In this document: piece after piece, positions 10,972 to 21,751 of the stretch
Numbering within the stretch: position 1 is the first letter of the stretch
Layout: every line of letters begins with the position of its first letter
Assembly: GCF_001467825.1 (NCBI RefSeq)
Contig: NZ_LNYK01000033.1
Span: 62,948 to 126,947 of the forward strand
Reading direction: 5' to 3'
DNA length: 64,000 nucleotides
Source of the DNA: Legionella londiniensis
GTDB taxonomy: Bacteria > Pseudomonadota > Gammaproteobacteria > Legionellales > Legionellaceae
Notes under the pieces: generated by a model
The model's input: only the letters and a program-made list of their open reading frames with translations
What the model was told of the DNA's origin: nothing
Databases searched by the model: none
Made by a program: the position numbers and the translations under genes

Positions 10972-13323
10972 TTAGCGCTTAATTGTTATTACAGCAAATG
11001 CATGTCCCAAATCGACCGTCTCCGGCATTGCATTAGCTACCCAAACCACATCGGGAGCTATACGCTCATCACGCTTAAGCGGCAATGTTATCTCAATATC
11101 ACCTTGAGATACAGTAGCCGTTTCATCAAGCTTCAACCTGGATGCCGTATCAGGATGTATGCGGATGCAGGCAGCCTCGGCTGCGGCGCACTCTTGCAGT
11201 GCTGTTGCGTGGCGGACAATGGCGTCGCTGCGGTACAAAGGCCACTCTCCCACGCGCACGATCTGATGCTCATTTTCCGGTAAAGATTCAGCGAAATAAG
11301 GCGTGTATGTGATTTCCTGCATTAAATCAGCATGGGATTTAATTTCATTGTAAATTTCCTCAGTTGACACATAATCAAATCCTGGACAATGTAAAATATT
11401 TCCGAGAACACGAAGTATTTTCCATGCAGGGCGAGCTTCGCCGTGCGGAGGCATGGCGCCTTTGACAGTTTGCCATGTCCTGTCAACATTAATGTAAGTG
11501 CCCGAAGTTTCTGCATAGGGGGCAATAGGCAGGATGACGTCTGCATAATCCTTAAGAGACTCATTTTGATATGCTGAAAGGACTACCACAAACTCAGCAG
11601 CAAGCATGGACTGCCTGGCGCCGTAAGGATTGGCAAAATCAAACCCGGGATCAACGCCAAGCAATAGGTATCCTTTCAGCTTCGCCTTAAGGGCTTCTTG
11701 AACGTCAAGACCCTTATGCTCAACTTCTTTTCCGGCAACCGAGCGATGCGGAACCATGCCTGCAAGCCAGGCGCCTGCTGAGTTGGCTCCGGCAGTCAGC
11801 CTTAAGACCCGGGCGCCGCTTAATTGTTCTATCAAGGATATGAAGGTCCGCATCAGGGACGCATGCGGATGGTTTTCACAAATCGCGCCCGTCACGACAG
11901 CAGCATTGGGTTGGCGCAGCAGATCAGCCATTCGCCGGCAAGTTGCGTCCGGCTTCAGACCGAGGAGCAATTTTTGTGCCTCGGTTGGCAGTTGTTTAGG
12001 ATCATCGACTAAAGCAGATAACAGCTTTGCCAGCTGGATCGGCAATTCTTGCGGCCCTGCTATGATTTTTTCAGCAATGCCAAAATGATAATCATAATCG
12101 ACTGGATTAACGGCAAGTATTTTAGCGCCATTTCGGTAAGCCTTGTGAATACGCACACCAGCCAGAGGCGCTTCGCGAACCACATTGCTTCCTATCAATA
12201 AAATGGTATTTTGTTGATCCAACTCTCTATAAGGCAAAGAACTCCGCGGCATGATTGGCAATCCTGCCTGATCGACAAAATCAACCTGCTGCAAGCGGTG
12301 ATCAAGATTATGCACCCCAAGTTCACGCATTAATTTTTGCAGCAAATAGAACTCTTCAAGGGTAGATGAGGGAGAAGCAAATGCGGCAAACTCTTCAGGT
12401 CCATGTTGTTTGATGACTCGGCTCATGCCGTCGGCGGCAAATTGCAATGCCGTTTGCCAATCTGCTTCCACCCACTGGCCATCCCTTTTTATCATAGGGA
12501 GGGAGGCACGGTTTTTGCTCTTTAGTCCAAGATAGCTAAACCGATCCCGGTCGGACAACCAGGTTTCATTGATGGCTTCATTTTCTTTGGGCACCACCCG
12601 CATTAATTCGCCTCGACGCACATGCAAGTGAATATTTGAGCCCAAACAGTCATGGGGCGCTACGCCATCATGCTGCGCCAGCTCCCAGGCTCTTGCGGTA
12701 AAGCGAAATGGCTTGGAAGTCAGCGCGCCAACAGGACACAAATCAATGATATTTCCAGACACTTCTGAAGTCATGCTGTGCTTCACATAAGTGCCAATTT
12801 GCATGTTTTCACCGCGCTCGGTCGCCCCCAATTCGCGGACGCCAGCAATTTCGTCGCCAAACCGCACACATCGGGTACAGTGAATGCAGCGCGTCATATC
12901 CGTGGCAATTAACGGCCCAAGATCATCATCTGCTACTGAGCGCTTTGTTTCTTTATATTCAGATGAATCATGGCCGAACCCCATGGAAATATCCTGTAAT
13001 TCGCATTCACCGCCTTGATCACAAATCGGACAATCGAGAGGGTGGTTAATGAGCAAAAATTCCATAACGGCTTGCTGGGAACGAATGGCTTCTTCAGATT
13101 TGGTAAAAACCTTCATCCCATTGGTGATTGGCGTAGCGCAGGCCGGGACAGGCTTTCTCCCATTTTCAATTTCCACCAGGCACATGCGGCAATTTGCTGC
13201 CACTGACAGCTTTTTGTGATAGCAGAAACGAGGTATGTAAATACCTGCATCGTCCGCAACTTCGATGATCATTTTCCCGCTTTCAGCTTCTAATGTTTTC
13301 CCGTCAATCTCAATGGTCGCCAT
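10972..13323 (-). CDS. nuoG: NADH-quinone oxidoreductase subunit G
   Basis: Large iron-sulfur subunit of the peripheral arm, 783 residues. The N-terminal 2Fe-2S motif (CYHKKLSVAANCRMC), the His-ligated motif HPLDCPICDQGGEC and the 4Fe-4S motif CIHCTRC...CPVG are present. A molybdopterin-oxidoreductase-like domain follows. The extra N7 cluster of Escherichia coli NuoG (CxxCxxxC plus a distant Cys) is missing: only one cysteine remains in APHDCLGSN, and the later position reads SDRDRF. The subunit is therefore of the mitochondrial-like type without N7. AGAAGG lies 7 bases before the ATG. Confidence 0.96.
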   Translation of the reverse strand: MATIEIDGKTLEAESGKMIIEVADDAGIYIPRFCYHKKLSVAANCRMCLVEIENGRKPVPACATPITNGMKVFTKSEEAIRSQQAVMEFLLINHPLDCPICDQGGECELQDISMGFGHDSSEYKETKRSVADDDLGPLIATDMTRCIHCTRCVRFGDEIAGVRELGATERGENMQIGTYVKHSMTSEVSGNIIDLCPVGALTSKPFRFTARAWELAQHDGVAPHDCLGSNIHLHVRRGELMRVVPKENEAINETWLSDRDRFSYLGLKSKNRASLPMIKRDGQWVEADWQTALQFAADGMSRVIKQHGPEEFAAFASPSSTLEEFYLLQKLMRELGVHNLDHRLQQVDFVDQAGLPIMPRSSLPYRELDQQNTILLIGSNVVREAPLAGVRIHKAYRNGAKILAVNPVDYDYHFGIAEKIIAGPQELPIQLAKLLSALVDDPKQLPTEAQKLLLGLKPDATCRRMADLLRQPNAAVVTGAICENHPHASLMRTFISLIEQLSGARVLRLTAGANSAGAWLAGMVPHRSVAGKEVEHKGLDVQEALKAKLKGYLLLGVDPGFDFANPYGARQSMLAAEFVVVLSAYQNESLKDYADVILPIAPYAETSGTYINVDRTWQTVKGAMPPHGEARPAWKILRVLGNILHCPGFDYVSTEEIYNEIKSHADLMQEITYTPYFAESLPENEHQIVRVGEWPLYRSDAIVRHATALQECAAAEAACIRIHPDTASRLKLDETATVSQGDIEITLPLKRDERIAPDVVWVANAMPETVDLGHAFAVITIKR

Positions 13324-13359
13324 TCTTAAACCTTCTCAACTATTCATGACTGAGCATAG

Positions 13360-14634
13360 CTATGCAACGATGGATTTCTTGTGCCTTATAAAATACTCAA
13401 ATTCATGATAAAAATGCTTGATAAAACTCTGTACCGGCCAGGCAGCAGCTTCGCCTAAGGCACAAATGGTACGGCCCTCGATGTTATTGGCTACATTCAC
13501 CAATTTTTCAATATCGCCTTCCTCGCCGTGACCTTCTTTGATTCGATGTAAAAGACGAACCATCCAGCCAGTACCTTCACGACAGGGAGTGCATTGCCCG
13601 CAGGATTCATCCATGTAAAATTCCGAAATGCGATACAGCGCATCCACCATGCACGTTGTTTCATCCATAATAATGACGGCGCCAGAACCAAGGCCAGAAC
13701 CCGCTTTTTGAATACTGTCATAGTCCATGTCAAGCTGCATCATCACATCGCCGGGCAACACAGGCATTGATGTACCGCCAGGAATAACAGCCTTCAACTT
13801 GCGTCCTTGACGCACGCCGCCTGCCAGTTCGAGCAGGGTCTTAAATGGTGTACCCAAAGGAATTTCAAAATTGGCCGGCTTATTGACATGGCCACTGACA
13901 CTGAAACATTTCATCCCGCCATTGTTGGGTTTTCCAAGCTTTAAAAACCATTCTCCGCCTTTTTCCAGAATTACCGGCACTGAGGCGAATGTTTCCGTAT
14001 TGTTAATCGTGGTCGGTTTTCCATATAAACCGTAATTGGCAGGGAATGGCGGTTTAAAGCGGGGCATGCCCCGCTTGCCTTCCAGCGAGTTCAATAGGGC
14101 CGTTTCTTCGCCGCAGATATATGCGCCGGCGCCCAAATGATTATGTAAATCAAAGTCAAAGCCAGATCCAAGAATATTTTTGCCAAGCAAGCCTTCTTTA
14201 TAGGCTTCCTTGATTGCGGCTTCCATGCGCTCAAAAGGCTCCCAAAATTCGCCGCGAATATAATTATACCCGACAGTTGCCCCCATGACATATCCGGCGA
14301 TAGCCATGCCTTCAATCAGCTGATGGGGGTTGTTGCGCAAAATTTCTCGGTCTTTACAGGTTCCAGGCTCCCCCTCATCAGAATTGCAGACGACATATTT
14401 TTGTACTGGCGCCTCCCGGTTCATAAAGCTCCATTTTAGACCAGTGGGAAATCCGGCACCGCCGCGTCCGCGCAACGCTGAAGTTTTCAGCTCGTCAATG
14501 ATCTGCTTTGGGGATGTTTGCTCCTTTAAAATTCGCTTCAGCGCCGTGTAGCCGCCAACGCTTAGATAGGCGTCTAAAGTCCATGGTTTAGGCAAGTGAA
14601 AGGTTCTATAGCAGACTTGATTCATTTCAACCAT
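13360..14634 (-). CDS. nuoF: NADH-quinone oxidoreductase subunit F (NADH and FMN site)
   Basis: Subunit that binds NADH, FMN and cluster N3. The 424-residue product has the NADH/FMN stretch [13 protein letters not shown], the conserved [17 protein letters not shown] and the cluster motif [12 protein letters not shown]. The longer reading from 14649 is possible, but the ATG at 14634 (MVEMNQVC) has GAGGGTG at a proper distance and gives the usual N-terminus. Confidence 0.96.
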   Translation of the reverse strand: MVEMNQVCYRTFHLPKPWTLDAYLSVGGYTALKRILKEQTSPKQIIDELKTSALRGRGGAGFPTGLKWSFMNREAPVQKYVVCNSDEGEPGTCKDREILRNNPHQLIEGMAIAGYVMGATVGYNYIRGEFWEPFERMEAAIKEAYKEGLLGKNILGSGFDFDLHNHLGAGAYICGEETALLNSLEGKRGMPRFKPPFPANYGLYGKPTTINNTETFASVPVILEKGGEWFLKLGKPNNGGMKCFSVSGHVNKPANFEIPLGTPFKTLLELAGGVRQGRKLKAVIPGGTSMPVLPGDVMMQLDMDYDSIQKAGSGLGSGAVIIMDETTCMVDALYRISEFYMDESCGQCTPCREGTGWMVRLLHRIKEGHGEEGDIEKLVNVANNIEGRTICALGEAAAWPVQSFIKHFYHEFEYFIRHKKSIVA

Positions 14635-14727
14635 GACAATCACCCTCATACCCCGGCGCTATAATGTTCTGAGTCGATTCATTGACCAATAGCAAGACAA
14701 TACTATCAATACAACCCGTACTTACTT

Positions 14728-15231
14728 TCATAGATACTGCTCCAGAACCTCATCAACTTTCTCAGGCGTCAGATTTTCATGGTAAGTTTTATTAACCTGC
14801 ATCATAGGAGCATTGACGCAAGCGCCAAGGCATTCTACTGAACGCAGGGTAAAACGGCCGTCAGCAGTGGTTTCGCCAAGCTTTATCCCAAGTGTTGCCT
14901 GTAAATGCTTGACAATCTTGTCCGAATCACATAACTGGCAGGAAATATTGGTGCAGACATTGATCAAATGCCGACCAATGGGCTTGTGTTCGTACATGGT
15001 GTAAAAAGTAGAAACTTCATATACGGCGATAGGAGGCATTTCAAGATATTCCGCCACCGCATCCATTAATTCCTGCGTTAAATAACCATGCTGCTCCTGA
15101 ACAATACGCAAAGCACTCATCACTGCAGATTGTTTTTGTTCAGGAGGATATTTGGCCACCCAATCATCAATTTCCTGCATACGCTCAGATGTCATGAACT
15201 GGCGCAATAATTTTTCTGAATTATCAGACAT
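14728..15231 (-). CDS. nuoE: NADH-quinone oxidoreductase subunit E
   Basis: Thioredoxin-fold subunit that carries the 2Fe-2S cluster N1a. The four ligands are visible as CTNISC and CLGAC in the 167-residue product. Spacing to nuoF (about 90 bases) and to nuoD (82 bases) is looser than elsewhere in the operon, but I see no gene or terminator in these gaps. Confidence 0.96.
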   Translation of the reverse strand: MSDNSEKLLRQFMTSERMQEIDDWVAKYPPEQKQSAVMSALRIVQEQHGYLTQELMDAVAEYLEMPPIAVYEVSTFYTMYEHKPIGRHLINVCTNISCQLCDSDKIVKHLQATLGIKLGETTADGRFTLRSVECLGACVNAPMMQVNKTYHENLTPEKVDEVLEQYL

Positions 15232-15313
15232 ATCTTAACCTATATATTTTCTTGCCTTTTGGCAGTCAATGAATATGCTGTATGCAAACCTTGGCAAATT
15301 AATCCCGTTCCTG

Positions 15314-16567
15314 TTAACGGTCAATTTCGCCAAAAACGATATCCTGGCTTGCAAGGATAGCGACGCCGTCTGCAAGCATATGGCCTCTGACCATTTCATC
15401 ATAGCTGGATAAATGAGCAAAACCCGGCGCACGAATTTTTAACCGATAGGGTTTGTTTGCACCATCTGAAATTAAATAAATTCCAAATTCCCCCTTGGGC
15501 GCTTCGACTGCGCTGTATACTTCGCCGCGCGGCAGGCAAAACCCTTCCGTAAATAATTTAAAATGATGAATCAAGGCCTCCATATCATGCTTCATGGTGC
15601 GTCTGGCAGGCGGCGTAATTTTATGGTCATCCAGTTTAACAGGCCCCGGATTATCGCGCAGCCATTCAATGCACTGCCTGATAATGCGGTTAGACTGACG
15701 CATTTCTTCAACCCTTACAAGATAACGATCATAACAATCTCCTGTTTTGCCGACCGGGATGTCAAAGTCCACTTTATCATATGCCGCATAAGGTTGTTTT
15801 TTACGCAAATCCCAGGCAACGCCAGAACCTCGAAGCATTGGGCCGGTAAAGCCCCATTGCAGCGCGGCTTCAGGAGAGACAACGCCTATGTCAACAGTGC
15901 GCTGTTTCCAAATACGGTTGTCTGTAAGCAAAGTTTCATATTCATCGACGCAGCGTGGAAAGCGCTCGGTGAATGCCCAGAGAAAATCGAGCAAGCTGCC
16001 TTGACGATCTTGATTCATTTTCTCTACTTCACGCTCACTGTGCCATTTTGACGGCTTGTATTGCGGCATGCTATCGGGCAAGTCCCTGGCAACTCCGCCA
16101 GGGCGATAGTAAGTGGCATGCATGCGTGCGCCGGAAACTGCTTCATAACAGTCAAATAAGTCTTCACGCTCGCGAAAACAGTATAAAAATACGGTCATCG
16201 CGCCAATATCAAGCGCCACAGCACCCAGCCATAACAAATGATTCAATATGCGCGTGACTTCATCAAACATGGTGCGGATATATTGTGCGCGAATGGGAGC
16301 TTCAATCCCCAAGAGCTTCTCTATGGCTCGCACATAGGCATGTTCATTACACATCATGGACACATAATCCAACCGGTCCATATAGCCAATACTTTGAATA
16401 TAGGGCTTGGTTTCAGCAAGTTTTTCTGTGGCGCGATGCAAAAGACCTATATGGGGATCAGCACGGACAATGGTTTCCCCTTCCATTTCCAAAACCAGGC
16501 GAAGGACGCCGTGCGCTGCAGGGTGCTGGGGACCAAAATTGATGGTATAGTTCTGCAACTCAATCAT
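15314..16567 (-). CDS. nuoD: NADH-quinone oxidoreductase subunit D
   Basis: The 49-kDa subunit that, with NuoB, forms the quinone site beside cluster N2. The 417-residue product begins with the conserved [18 protein letters not shown] and contains [13 protein letters not shown], the family's active-site signatures. It is separate from nuoC (not fused as in Escherichia coli). Its start overlaps the end of nuoC by 8 bases, so translation is probably coupled. Confidence 0.97.
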   Translation of the reverse strand: MIELQNYTINFGPQHPAAHGVLRLVLEMEGETIVRADPHIGLLHRATEKLAETKPYIQSIGYMDRLDYVSMMCNEHAYVRAIEKLLGIEAPIRAQYIRTMFDEVTRILNHLLWLGAVALDIGAMTVFLYCFREREDLFDCYEAVSGARMHATYYRPGGVARDLPDSMPQYKPSKWHSEREVEKMNQDRQGSLLDFLWAFTERFPRCVDEYETLLTDNRIWKQRTVDIGVVSPEAALQWGFTGPMLRGSGVAWDLRKKQPYAAYDKVDFDIPVGKTGDCYDRYLVRVEEMRQSNRIIRQCIEWLRDNPGPVKLDDHKITPPARRTMKHDMEALIHHFKLFTEGFCLPRGEVYSAVEAPKGEFGIYLISDGANKPYRLKIRAPGFAHLSSYDEMVRGHMLADGVAILASQDIVFGEIDR

Positions 16568-17243
16568 GGCTGCCCCCTTTTAAATCAAGATACCGATTAT
16601 CCATACGAATAACTTTAGGAACCAAAGTTCTTGAGACAATATCTACCGGTTCGTAAATCACCTTTTGGAGTTTTGCATCATAACGCATTTCTACATGCCC
16701 GCTTAACGGAAAATCTTTACGGAATGGATGGCCTGTAAATCCATAATCAGTCAAAATCCGGCGCAAATCCGGGTGACCGTCGAACAAGACCCCATATAAA
16801 TCATAAGCTTCACGCTCAAACCAGTTTGCAGCCTTCCAGATATCGTGCACAGAAGGCAGCACCAACTGATTTTCGTGAAGAAACACCTTGACCCTTAACC
16901 GCTGGTTTTTGGAAATTGACAGCAAATGGTAGACTACTGCAAAACGTGGTTTGTTTAACGCATAAGCCCTTGCTTCCTGAACCTCGACGCCTCGAGAAAA
17001 GCCGCTTTCAGTTGCTGACTCTGTTTCCCAGTCATATTCGCCGTAGCGCAAATAATCAACAGCGCAAAGATCAATCAGCTGCTCAAATTGAAATGCCTCA
17101 TGATGTCGCAACTGTTGCAGGAGATGTTTTACTGAAGCAGCTTCACATTCTGCAGTAACTTCTGCACAGTCAACATCAACGGATGTTAAAGCAGACCCCA
17201 GTTTCGATTGCAAATTTTCTGCTAATTGCTCGACTTTTGTCAT
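16560..17243 (-). CDS. nuoC: NADH-quinone oxidoreductase subunit C
   Basis: The 30-kDa peripheral-arm subunit. The 227-residue product carries the family signature [20 protein letters not shown] followed by [19 protein letters not shown]. It is a stand-alone gene whose last bases overlap the start of nuoD. Confidence 0.96.
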   Translation of the reverse strand: MTKVEQLAENLQSKLGSALTSVDVDCAEVTAECEAASVKHLLQQLRHHEAFQFEQLIDLCAVDYLRYGEYDWETESATESGFSRGVEVQEARAYALNKPRFAVVYHLLSISKNQRLRVKVFLHENQLVLPSVHDIWKAANWFEREAYDLYGVLFDGHPDLRRILTDYGFTGHPFRKDFPLSGHVEMRYDAKLQKVIYEPVDIVSRTLVPKVIRMDNRYLDLKGGSHD

Positions 17244-17300
17244 GTATTCGTACCTTGCTGCTCACAGAGTGTTATGGCTGATTTACCTATTGGAGCGGAT

Positions 17301-17786
17301 TTAGCCCTCGATTATTGCTCTGCGTTTAATTTTGTTTTGTAACTGAATAATGCCATATAACAATGCCTCGGCGGTTGGCGGGCAACCCGGCACATAGACG
17401 TCCACAGGAACGATGCGATCACAGCCGCGGACAACTGAATAAGAATAATGATAATACCCGCCGCCGTTCGCACAGGATCCCATGGAGATAACCCACCTGG
17501 GCTCCGGCATTTGATCGTAAACCTTGCGCAATGCAGGCGCCATTTTGTTGCACAACGTACCCGCCACAATCATCACATCGGACTGGCGCGGACTGGGGCG
17601 AAACAAAACCCCAAATCGATCAAGATCATAACGGGCAGCGCCGGCATGCATCATTTCAACGGCGCAGCAGGCCAAGCCAAAAGTCATGGGCCACATCGAA
17701 CCGCTCCTGGCCCAGTTAACCAATTTCTCAACCGTCGTGGTGGTATAACCGTTTTTTTGAATTTCAGGCTTAGATATTACTCCCAT
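17301..17786 (-). CDS. nuoB: NADH-quinone oxidoreductase subunit B (cluster N2)
   Basis: Subunit that holds cluster N2, the last iron-sulfur centre before quinone. The tandem cysteines CCAVEMM and the other ligands in [19 protein letters not shown] and [14 protein letters not shown] are all present. I start it at the ATG at 17786 ([10 protein letters not shown]), giving 161 residues and a 10-base overlap with nuoA. A start 21 bases upstream is open but less like the family. Confidence 0.96.
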   Translation of the reverse strand: MGVISKPEIQKNGYTTTTVEKLVNWARSGSMWPMTFGLACCAVEMMHAGAARYDLDRFGVLFRPSPRQSDVMIVAGTLCNKMAPALRKVYDQMPEPRWVISMGSCANGGGYYHYSYSVVRGCDRIVPVDVYVPGCPPTAEALLYGIIQLQNKIKRRAIIEG

Positions 17787-18136
17787 TCCAGAGCCCCCCG
17801 CTTCCACTCATAGATAAAGCCAATAACCAAGAGACCAAGAAAGATCATCATTGCGGAAAATCCGAACCAGCCTATTTTCCGCAACGCCATAGCCCAGGGA
17901 AAGAAAAAAGCAGTTTCCAGGTCAAAAATAATGAATAAAATCGCAACCAGATAATAGCGGACGTCAAACGGGATGCGTGAGCTTTCAAAAGCCTCAAACC
18001 CACACTCATAAGGAGAGTTTTTTTCAGCATCCGGTTGATGCGGTGACAACAGGGAACCTGCACCCATCAGCACAAGGCCGAGAGCCAGGCCAATGACTAA
18101 AAATACAAGAACAGGCAAATATTCAGATAGCATCAT
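17777..18136 (-). CDS. nuoA: NADH-quinone oxidoreductase subunit A
   Basis: Small membrane subunit A with three helices, first gene of the nuo operon. The 119-residue product has the conserved loop [20 protein letters not shown], whose cysteine becomes exposed in the deactive state of complex I. The start is one of two adjacent ATGs (18136 or 18133). The tRNA-Leu gene ends only 17 bases upstream, so the mRNA must be released by tRNA processing or begin very close by. Confidence 0.94.
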   Translation of the reverse strand: MMLSEYLPVLVFLVIGLALGLVLMGAGSLLSPHQPDAEKNSPYECGFEAFESSRIPFDVRYYLVAILFIIFDLETAFFFPWAMALRKIGWFGFSAMMIFLGLLVIGFIYEWKRGALEWE

Positions 18137-18153
18137 GTCGCTTGCTCGCAATA

Positions 18154-18238
18154 TGGTACCGAAGGCCGGACTCGAACCGGCACGGCTTTCGCCACCGCCC
18201 CCTCAAGACGGCGTGTCTACCAATTCCACCACTTCGGC
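18154..18238 (-). tRNA. leuU: tRNA-Leu (GAG)
   Basis: The 85-base gene folds with a long variable arm, anticodon GAG (18202-18204) and an encoded CCA end. It lies 7 bases after the end of secG and 17 before nuoA, so it looks embedded in one transcript. The secG-leuU neighbourhood is the same as in Escherichia coli, where metY-rimP follows directly; here the nuo operon stands in between. Confidence 0.95.
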
Positions 18239-18245
18239 AATTCAG

Positions 18246-18566
18246 TTATTGTTTCGGGTCGTCAACCGGCACGGGAATTTTACTTTCCGGGGCTGTCGAT
18301 TGCTGCGGAATGACTTGCTGTTCGACTGCGCGATATTGTACAGCAACCATATAAGACAACAATAGGCTGGTGATAAAAAAAGCCAGAGCCAACCCACCTG
18401 TCAATTTAAATAGGAATCCTCCAGAGCCTTGGCTGCCAAAAACCGTGTTTGATGCACCGGAACCGAAAGCAGCGCCGATGTCAGCCCCTTTTCCATGCTG
18501 AATAAGCACCAACCCGATAATGGCAATGGCTATAAATACATGAATCATTAATACTAATTGATACAT
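18246..18566 (-). CDS. secG: Preprotein translocase subunit SecG
   Basis: Accessory subunit of the SecYEG channel. The 106-residue protein has two membrane helices flanking the conserved loop [20 protein letters not shown]. Its first codons overlap the end of tpiA by 13 bases, and tRNA-Leu follows at once. Confidence 0.95.
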   Translation of the reverse strand: MYQLVLMIHVFIAIAIIGLVLIQHGKGADIGAAFGSGASNTVFGSQGSGGFLFKLTGGLALAFFITSLLLSYMVAVQYRAVEQQVIPQQSTAPESKIPVPVDDPKQ

Positions 18567-19303
18567 TTTACTATTTCCACAAACTGAAGCGCATTCAAGG
18601 ATGCGCCTCCTACCAAGCCCCCATCGATATCGGGCATGGCAAATAACGACCGGGCATTGTGTTCATTGACGCTGCCGCCATAAACAATTGGAAGATTCCT
18701 TGCGCCTTCCGGATCAAATTCCGCTATTTGCGCGCGTATGAATGCATGAATTTCCTGAGCTTGATCCGGAGCAGCCGTTTGCCCTGTTCCAATTGCCCAA
18801 ACGGGCTCATATGCGACAACGCAGTTTTTAAAACAATTCTGGCCTGCCTCAGTTACAGCCAGCAACTGACGGCGGATTACCTCTTCGGTTAAGCCCTTTT
18901 CACGTTCAGCAAGCGTCTCGCCCACGCAAAGAACCGGTATCATATCATGATATTTCACATGGTGGAATTTTTCTGCAATAAATTTTTCATCTTCATGAAA
19001 CAGATGCCGGCGCTCGGAATGGCCAACCAGCACATAGCGACACTGATAATCAGGCAGCATTGCAGCTGACAATTCGCCGGTGTACGCACCAAAATCCTTA
19101 GGGTAAATATTTTGCGCCCCCCAATGTATGGGCGTTTCGGACAAAACATCGCAAAGCAAAGGGATATAGATAGCCGGCGGAAAGAGGACGCATTGAGCCT
19201 TAGAATTTGCAGGATAAGCATTTAAAATATCGCAAAGCAATTGCGCAATCTGTTTTCGATTGCCATTCATTTTCCAGTTGCCCATAACAAACTTGTTTTT
19301 CAT
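18554..19303 (-). CDS. tpiA: Triose-phosphate isomerase
   Basis: Interconverts dihydroxyacetone phosphate and glyceraldehyde 3-phosphate in glycolysis. The 249-residue TIM barrel shows the substrate lysine in GNWKMNG, the catalytic His in VGHSERR, the catalytic Glu in [12 protein letters not shown] and the phosphate loop IVYGGSV. The ATG at 19303 ([11 protein letters not shown]) gives the standard N-terminus; the reading frame open to 19429 runs into glmM and is not used. Confidence 0.97.
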   Translation of the reverse strand: MKNKFVMGNWKMNGNRKQIAQLLCDILNAYPANSKAQCVLFPPAIYIPLLCDVLSETPIHWGAQNIYPKDFGAYTGELSAAMLPDYQCRYVLVGHSERRHLFHEDEKFIAEKFHHVKYHDMIPVLCVGETLAEREKGLTEEVIRRQLLAVTEAGQNCFKNCVVAYEPVWAIGTGQTAAPDQAQEIHAFIRAQIAEFDPEGARNLPIVYGGSVNEHNARSLFAMPDIDGGLVGGASLNALQFVEIVKCIN

Positions 19304-19334
19304 AGTATGCTCTTCTCGACCCGATTTTTTTTGG

Positions 19335-20714
19335 CTAATAATGCTCTTTAAACGAAGGGTTTTCTCCAACTTGCCGTTTTTCAGCAGCGATAATTGCCTC
19401 ACTAAGTTCATTTGCCAGAGTTTGTACATACTCCGCGTTATAACCCTCTACCATAACCCTGAGGACAGGCTCTGTGCCAGACGGCCTAAGCAATACGCGG
19501 CCATCATCTTTTAGTTTTGCCTTGATTGCTTCAAAGGCTTTTTTTACCTCGGAATGCGCTATCAGCTTTGCGGCCAAACCGGTTTGAATGTTGACCTGGG
19601 CCTGCGGCATTAACGTCATGCCGCTGCATAATTCCTGCAGGGTCTTTTGCTGTTTTATCATGATAGACAGCACCTGCAGCGCCGCTACAATGCCATCTCC
19701 TGTTGTTGTTTTATCAAGGCAGACGATATGCCCCGACGACTCGCCGCCAATTCTCCAGTCTTTTTCTTTCAGCATTTCAAGCACATATCGATCCCCCACT
19801 TGAGCACGCTGAAAGGGGACCCCCATGGATGTTATCGCCTTTTCCAAGCCATAATTGCTCATTAATGTGCCAACCACACCGCCATGCAATAAATTTCTCT
19901 CAAAGCGATCTTTTGCAATGATATAGAGCAATTGATCGCCGTTGACCAGATTTCCCTGTTTATCCACCATAACCACGCGATCGCCATCGCCATCCAGTGC
20001 AATGCCGACATCAGCGCCGCTTTGCAATACAAGCTTGATTAATTGTTCAGGCGCAGTTGAACCGCAATGATCATTAATATTAAAGCCATCAGGCTTATTC
20101 CCCATGGCGATAACTTCTGCCCCAAGCTCAGCAAAGACATTGGGCGCAATGTGATAGGTCGCCCCATTAGCGCAGTCAATCGCGATTTTTAGCCCGGAAA
20201 GGCGGGTTAACGAAGGAATAGTCGACTTACAAAACTCAATATATCGTCCCGGCGCGTCATCAATACGCTTGGCGTTTCCAAGCTTTGCCGATGGGACGGT
20301 TTGCAAAGGCTTTTCTATTTCTGCTTCTATTTGCAACTCGATGCTGTCCGGTAATTTGGTTCCGTCAGATGAAAAGAACTTGATGCCGTTATCTTCAAAC
20401 AGGTTATGCGATGCGCTAATTACAATGCCTGCATTAGCGCGAAGCGTCTGGGTCAAATAGGCAATAGCGGGGGTCGGCATAGGACCGAGAAGGCGAACAT
20501 CCACCCCGGCAGCGGAAAGCCCGGCCTCAAGCGCAGACTCCAGCATATAGCCGGAAATCCTGGTATCTTTCCCTATAATGACTTTGTGCCGTCCTTCAGC
20601 AGCCAATACACGGCCAACGGCCCATCCCAGCTTTAAGATAAATTCGGGATTAATATTTGATAATCCTACGCGGCCGCGAATTCCATCAGTGCCAAAATAT
20701 TTTCGTTGTGTCAT
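19335..20714 (-). CDS. glmM: Phosphoglucosamine mutase
   Basis: Converts glucosamine 6-phosphate to glucosamine 1-phosphate on the way to UDP-GlcNAc for peptidoglycan and LPS. It works after GlmS, encoded at 61065-62879. The 459-residue product has FGTDGIRG, the phosphoserine loop [16 protein letters not shown], the metal loop DGDGDR and the C-terminal [15 protein letters not shown]. It follows folP, as in many gammaproteobacteria. Confidence 0.97.
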   Translation of the reverse strand: MTQRKYFGTDGIRGRVGLSNINPEFILKLGWAVGRVLAAEGRHKVIIGKDTRISGYMLESALEAGLSAAGVDVRLLGPMPTPAIAYLTQTLRANAGIVISASHNLFEDNGIKFFSSDGTKLPDSIELQIEAEIEKPLQTVPSAKLGNAKRIDDAPGRYIEFCKSTIPSLTRLSGLKIAIDCANGATYHIAPNVFAELGAEVIAMGNKPDGFNINDHCGSTAPEQLIKLVLQSGADVGIALDGDGDRVVMVDKQGNLVNGDQLLYIIAKDRFERNLLHGGVVGTLMSNYGLEKAITSMGVPFQRAQVGDRYVLEMLKEKDWRIGGESSGHIVCLDKTTTGDGIVAALQVLSIMIKQQKTLQELCSGMTLMPQAQVNIQTGLAAKLIAHSEVKKAFEAIKAKLKDDGRVLLRPSGTEPVLRVMVEGYNAEYVQTLANELSEAIIAAEKRQVGENPSFKEHY

Positions 20715-20765
20715 TCTGTATCAAACCCATTGATGATTGATTAGATTGGGGAAATCCCGCCTATC

Positions 20766-21629
20766 TCATGCAGATAATATAGCGTCTATCATCTGCAACC
20801 CTTGTTTCATTTCTGAGACATCATGCGTTCTAAGCAACGATACACCCTCAAACGCAGCAAATAAAGACGCGGATAAGCTGCCTACCATGCGTTCCTCAAC
20901 TTTTTTTTGCAATACCTCACCTATGGTGCTTTTCCTTGAAACACCCAATAACAAAGGTCTTTGATGCATTGTAAATTCAGCTACGCGCTGCAAAATCTGT
21001 AAATTATGCCGAACAGTTTTGCCAAATCCAAATCCCGGGTCAAGAATAATCTGCTCCGGCGCTATGCCTGATTCAATACAGAGTTGGATGCGCGATATAA
21101 AAAACTGATGGATTTCATCCGTCACCGATGACGCATAAAAAGGCTTGTCTTGCATGGTTTGAGGCGTTCCCTGCATATGCATCAGGCAAACCGGCACCTT
21201 AAGTTCAGCAACAAGCTTTCGGGCTGCCACGCTCTCAAGGGCTGTAATGTCGTTCACCAGTGCTGCTCCTGCGCTTACAGCTTCGCGCATCACACCCGCT
21301 TTATAAGTATCAATAGAAATACAAATATCCGAATTCTCGCGGATAAGTTCGATAACAGGAATGACGCGGTCAAGTTCTTCATTAAGACCTACCGCTTCTG
21401 CCCCAGGCCTTGACGATTCGCCGCCAATGTCGATGATGTCGGCACCTTCCTCAACCATTGACAGCGCACGTCTTAGCGCAGATTCAGGATGCGTAAAACG
21501 CCCCCCGTCAGAAAAAGAATCGGGGGTTATGTTAAGAATGCCCATTATCAGCGGTTTCTGCCACACATGTTGCGATGGAGATAAGGGCTTAAATGAGGTG
21601 CACCATTGTAAGAACTGCTTTTGATTCAC
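20766..21629 (-). CDS. folP: Dihydropteroate synthase
   Basis: Joins p-aminobenzoate to dihydropterin pyrophosphate in folate synthesis; the target of sulfonamides. The TIM-barrel product shows MGILNITPDSFSDGG, GGESSRPGA and DPGFGFGKT. No ATG opens the frame sensibly. A GTG at 21629 with GGGTG 8 bases upstream is my choice (287 residues); a TTG at 21644 is the alternative. Lies between ftsH and glmM. Confidence 0.95.
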   Translation of the reverse strand: MNQKQFLQWCTSFKPLSPSQHVWQKPLIMGILNITPDSFSDGGRFTHPESALRRALSMVEEGADIIDIGGESSRPGAEAVGLNEELDRVIPVIELIRENSDICISIDTYKAGVMREAVSAGAALVNDITALESVAARKLVAELKVPVCLMHMQGTPQTMQDKPFYASSVTDEIHQFFISRIQLCIESGIAPEQIILDPGFGFGKTVRHNLQILQRVAEFTMHQRPLLLGVSRKSTIGEVLQKKVEERMVGSLSASLFAAFEGVSLLRTHDVSEMKQGLQMIDAILSA

Positions 21630-21751
21630 TGAATTTTCACCCAAATTAAAATAATGCGCCGCTTCCCTTCGGCGAAAGCGCCATCATGGTTTGAGAAAAG
21701 AAAAAGTTAAATTGCACGCCAGGTTTGGCACACTAAAGGAAATGGGCATCC

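Noticed and set aside
15563-16051. 162-codon plus-strand open frame inside nuoD
   Set aside because: It is the shadow of the strongly conserved nuoD frame on the other strand and contains no recognisable domain.
18093-18365. Plus-strand open frames across tRNA-Leu and secG
   Set aside because: They run antisense through a tRNA and a clear secG gene and have no family features.
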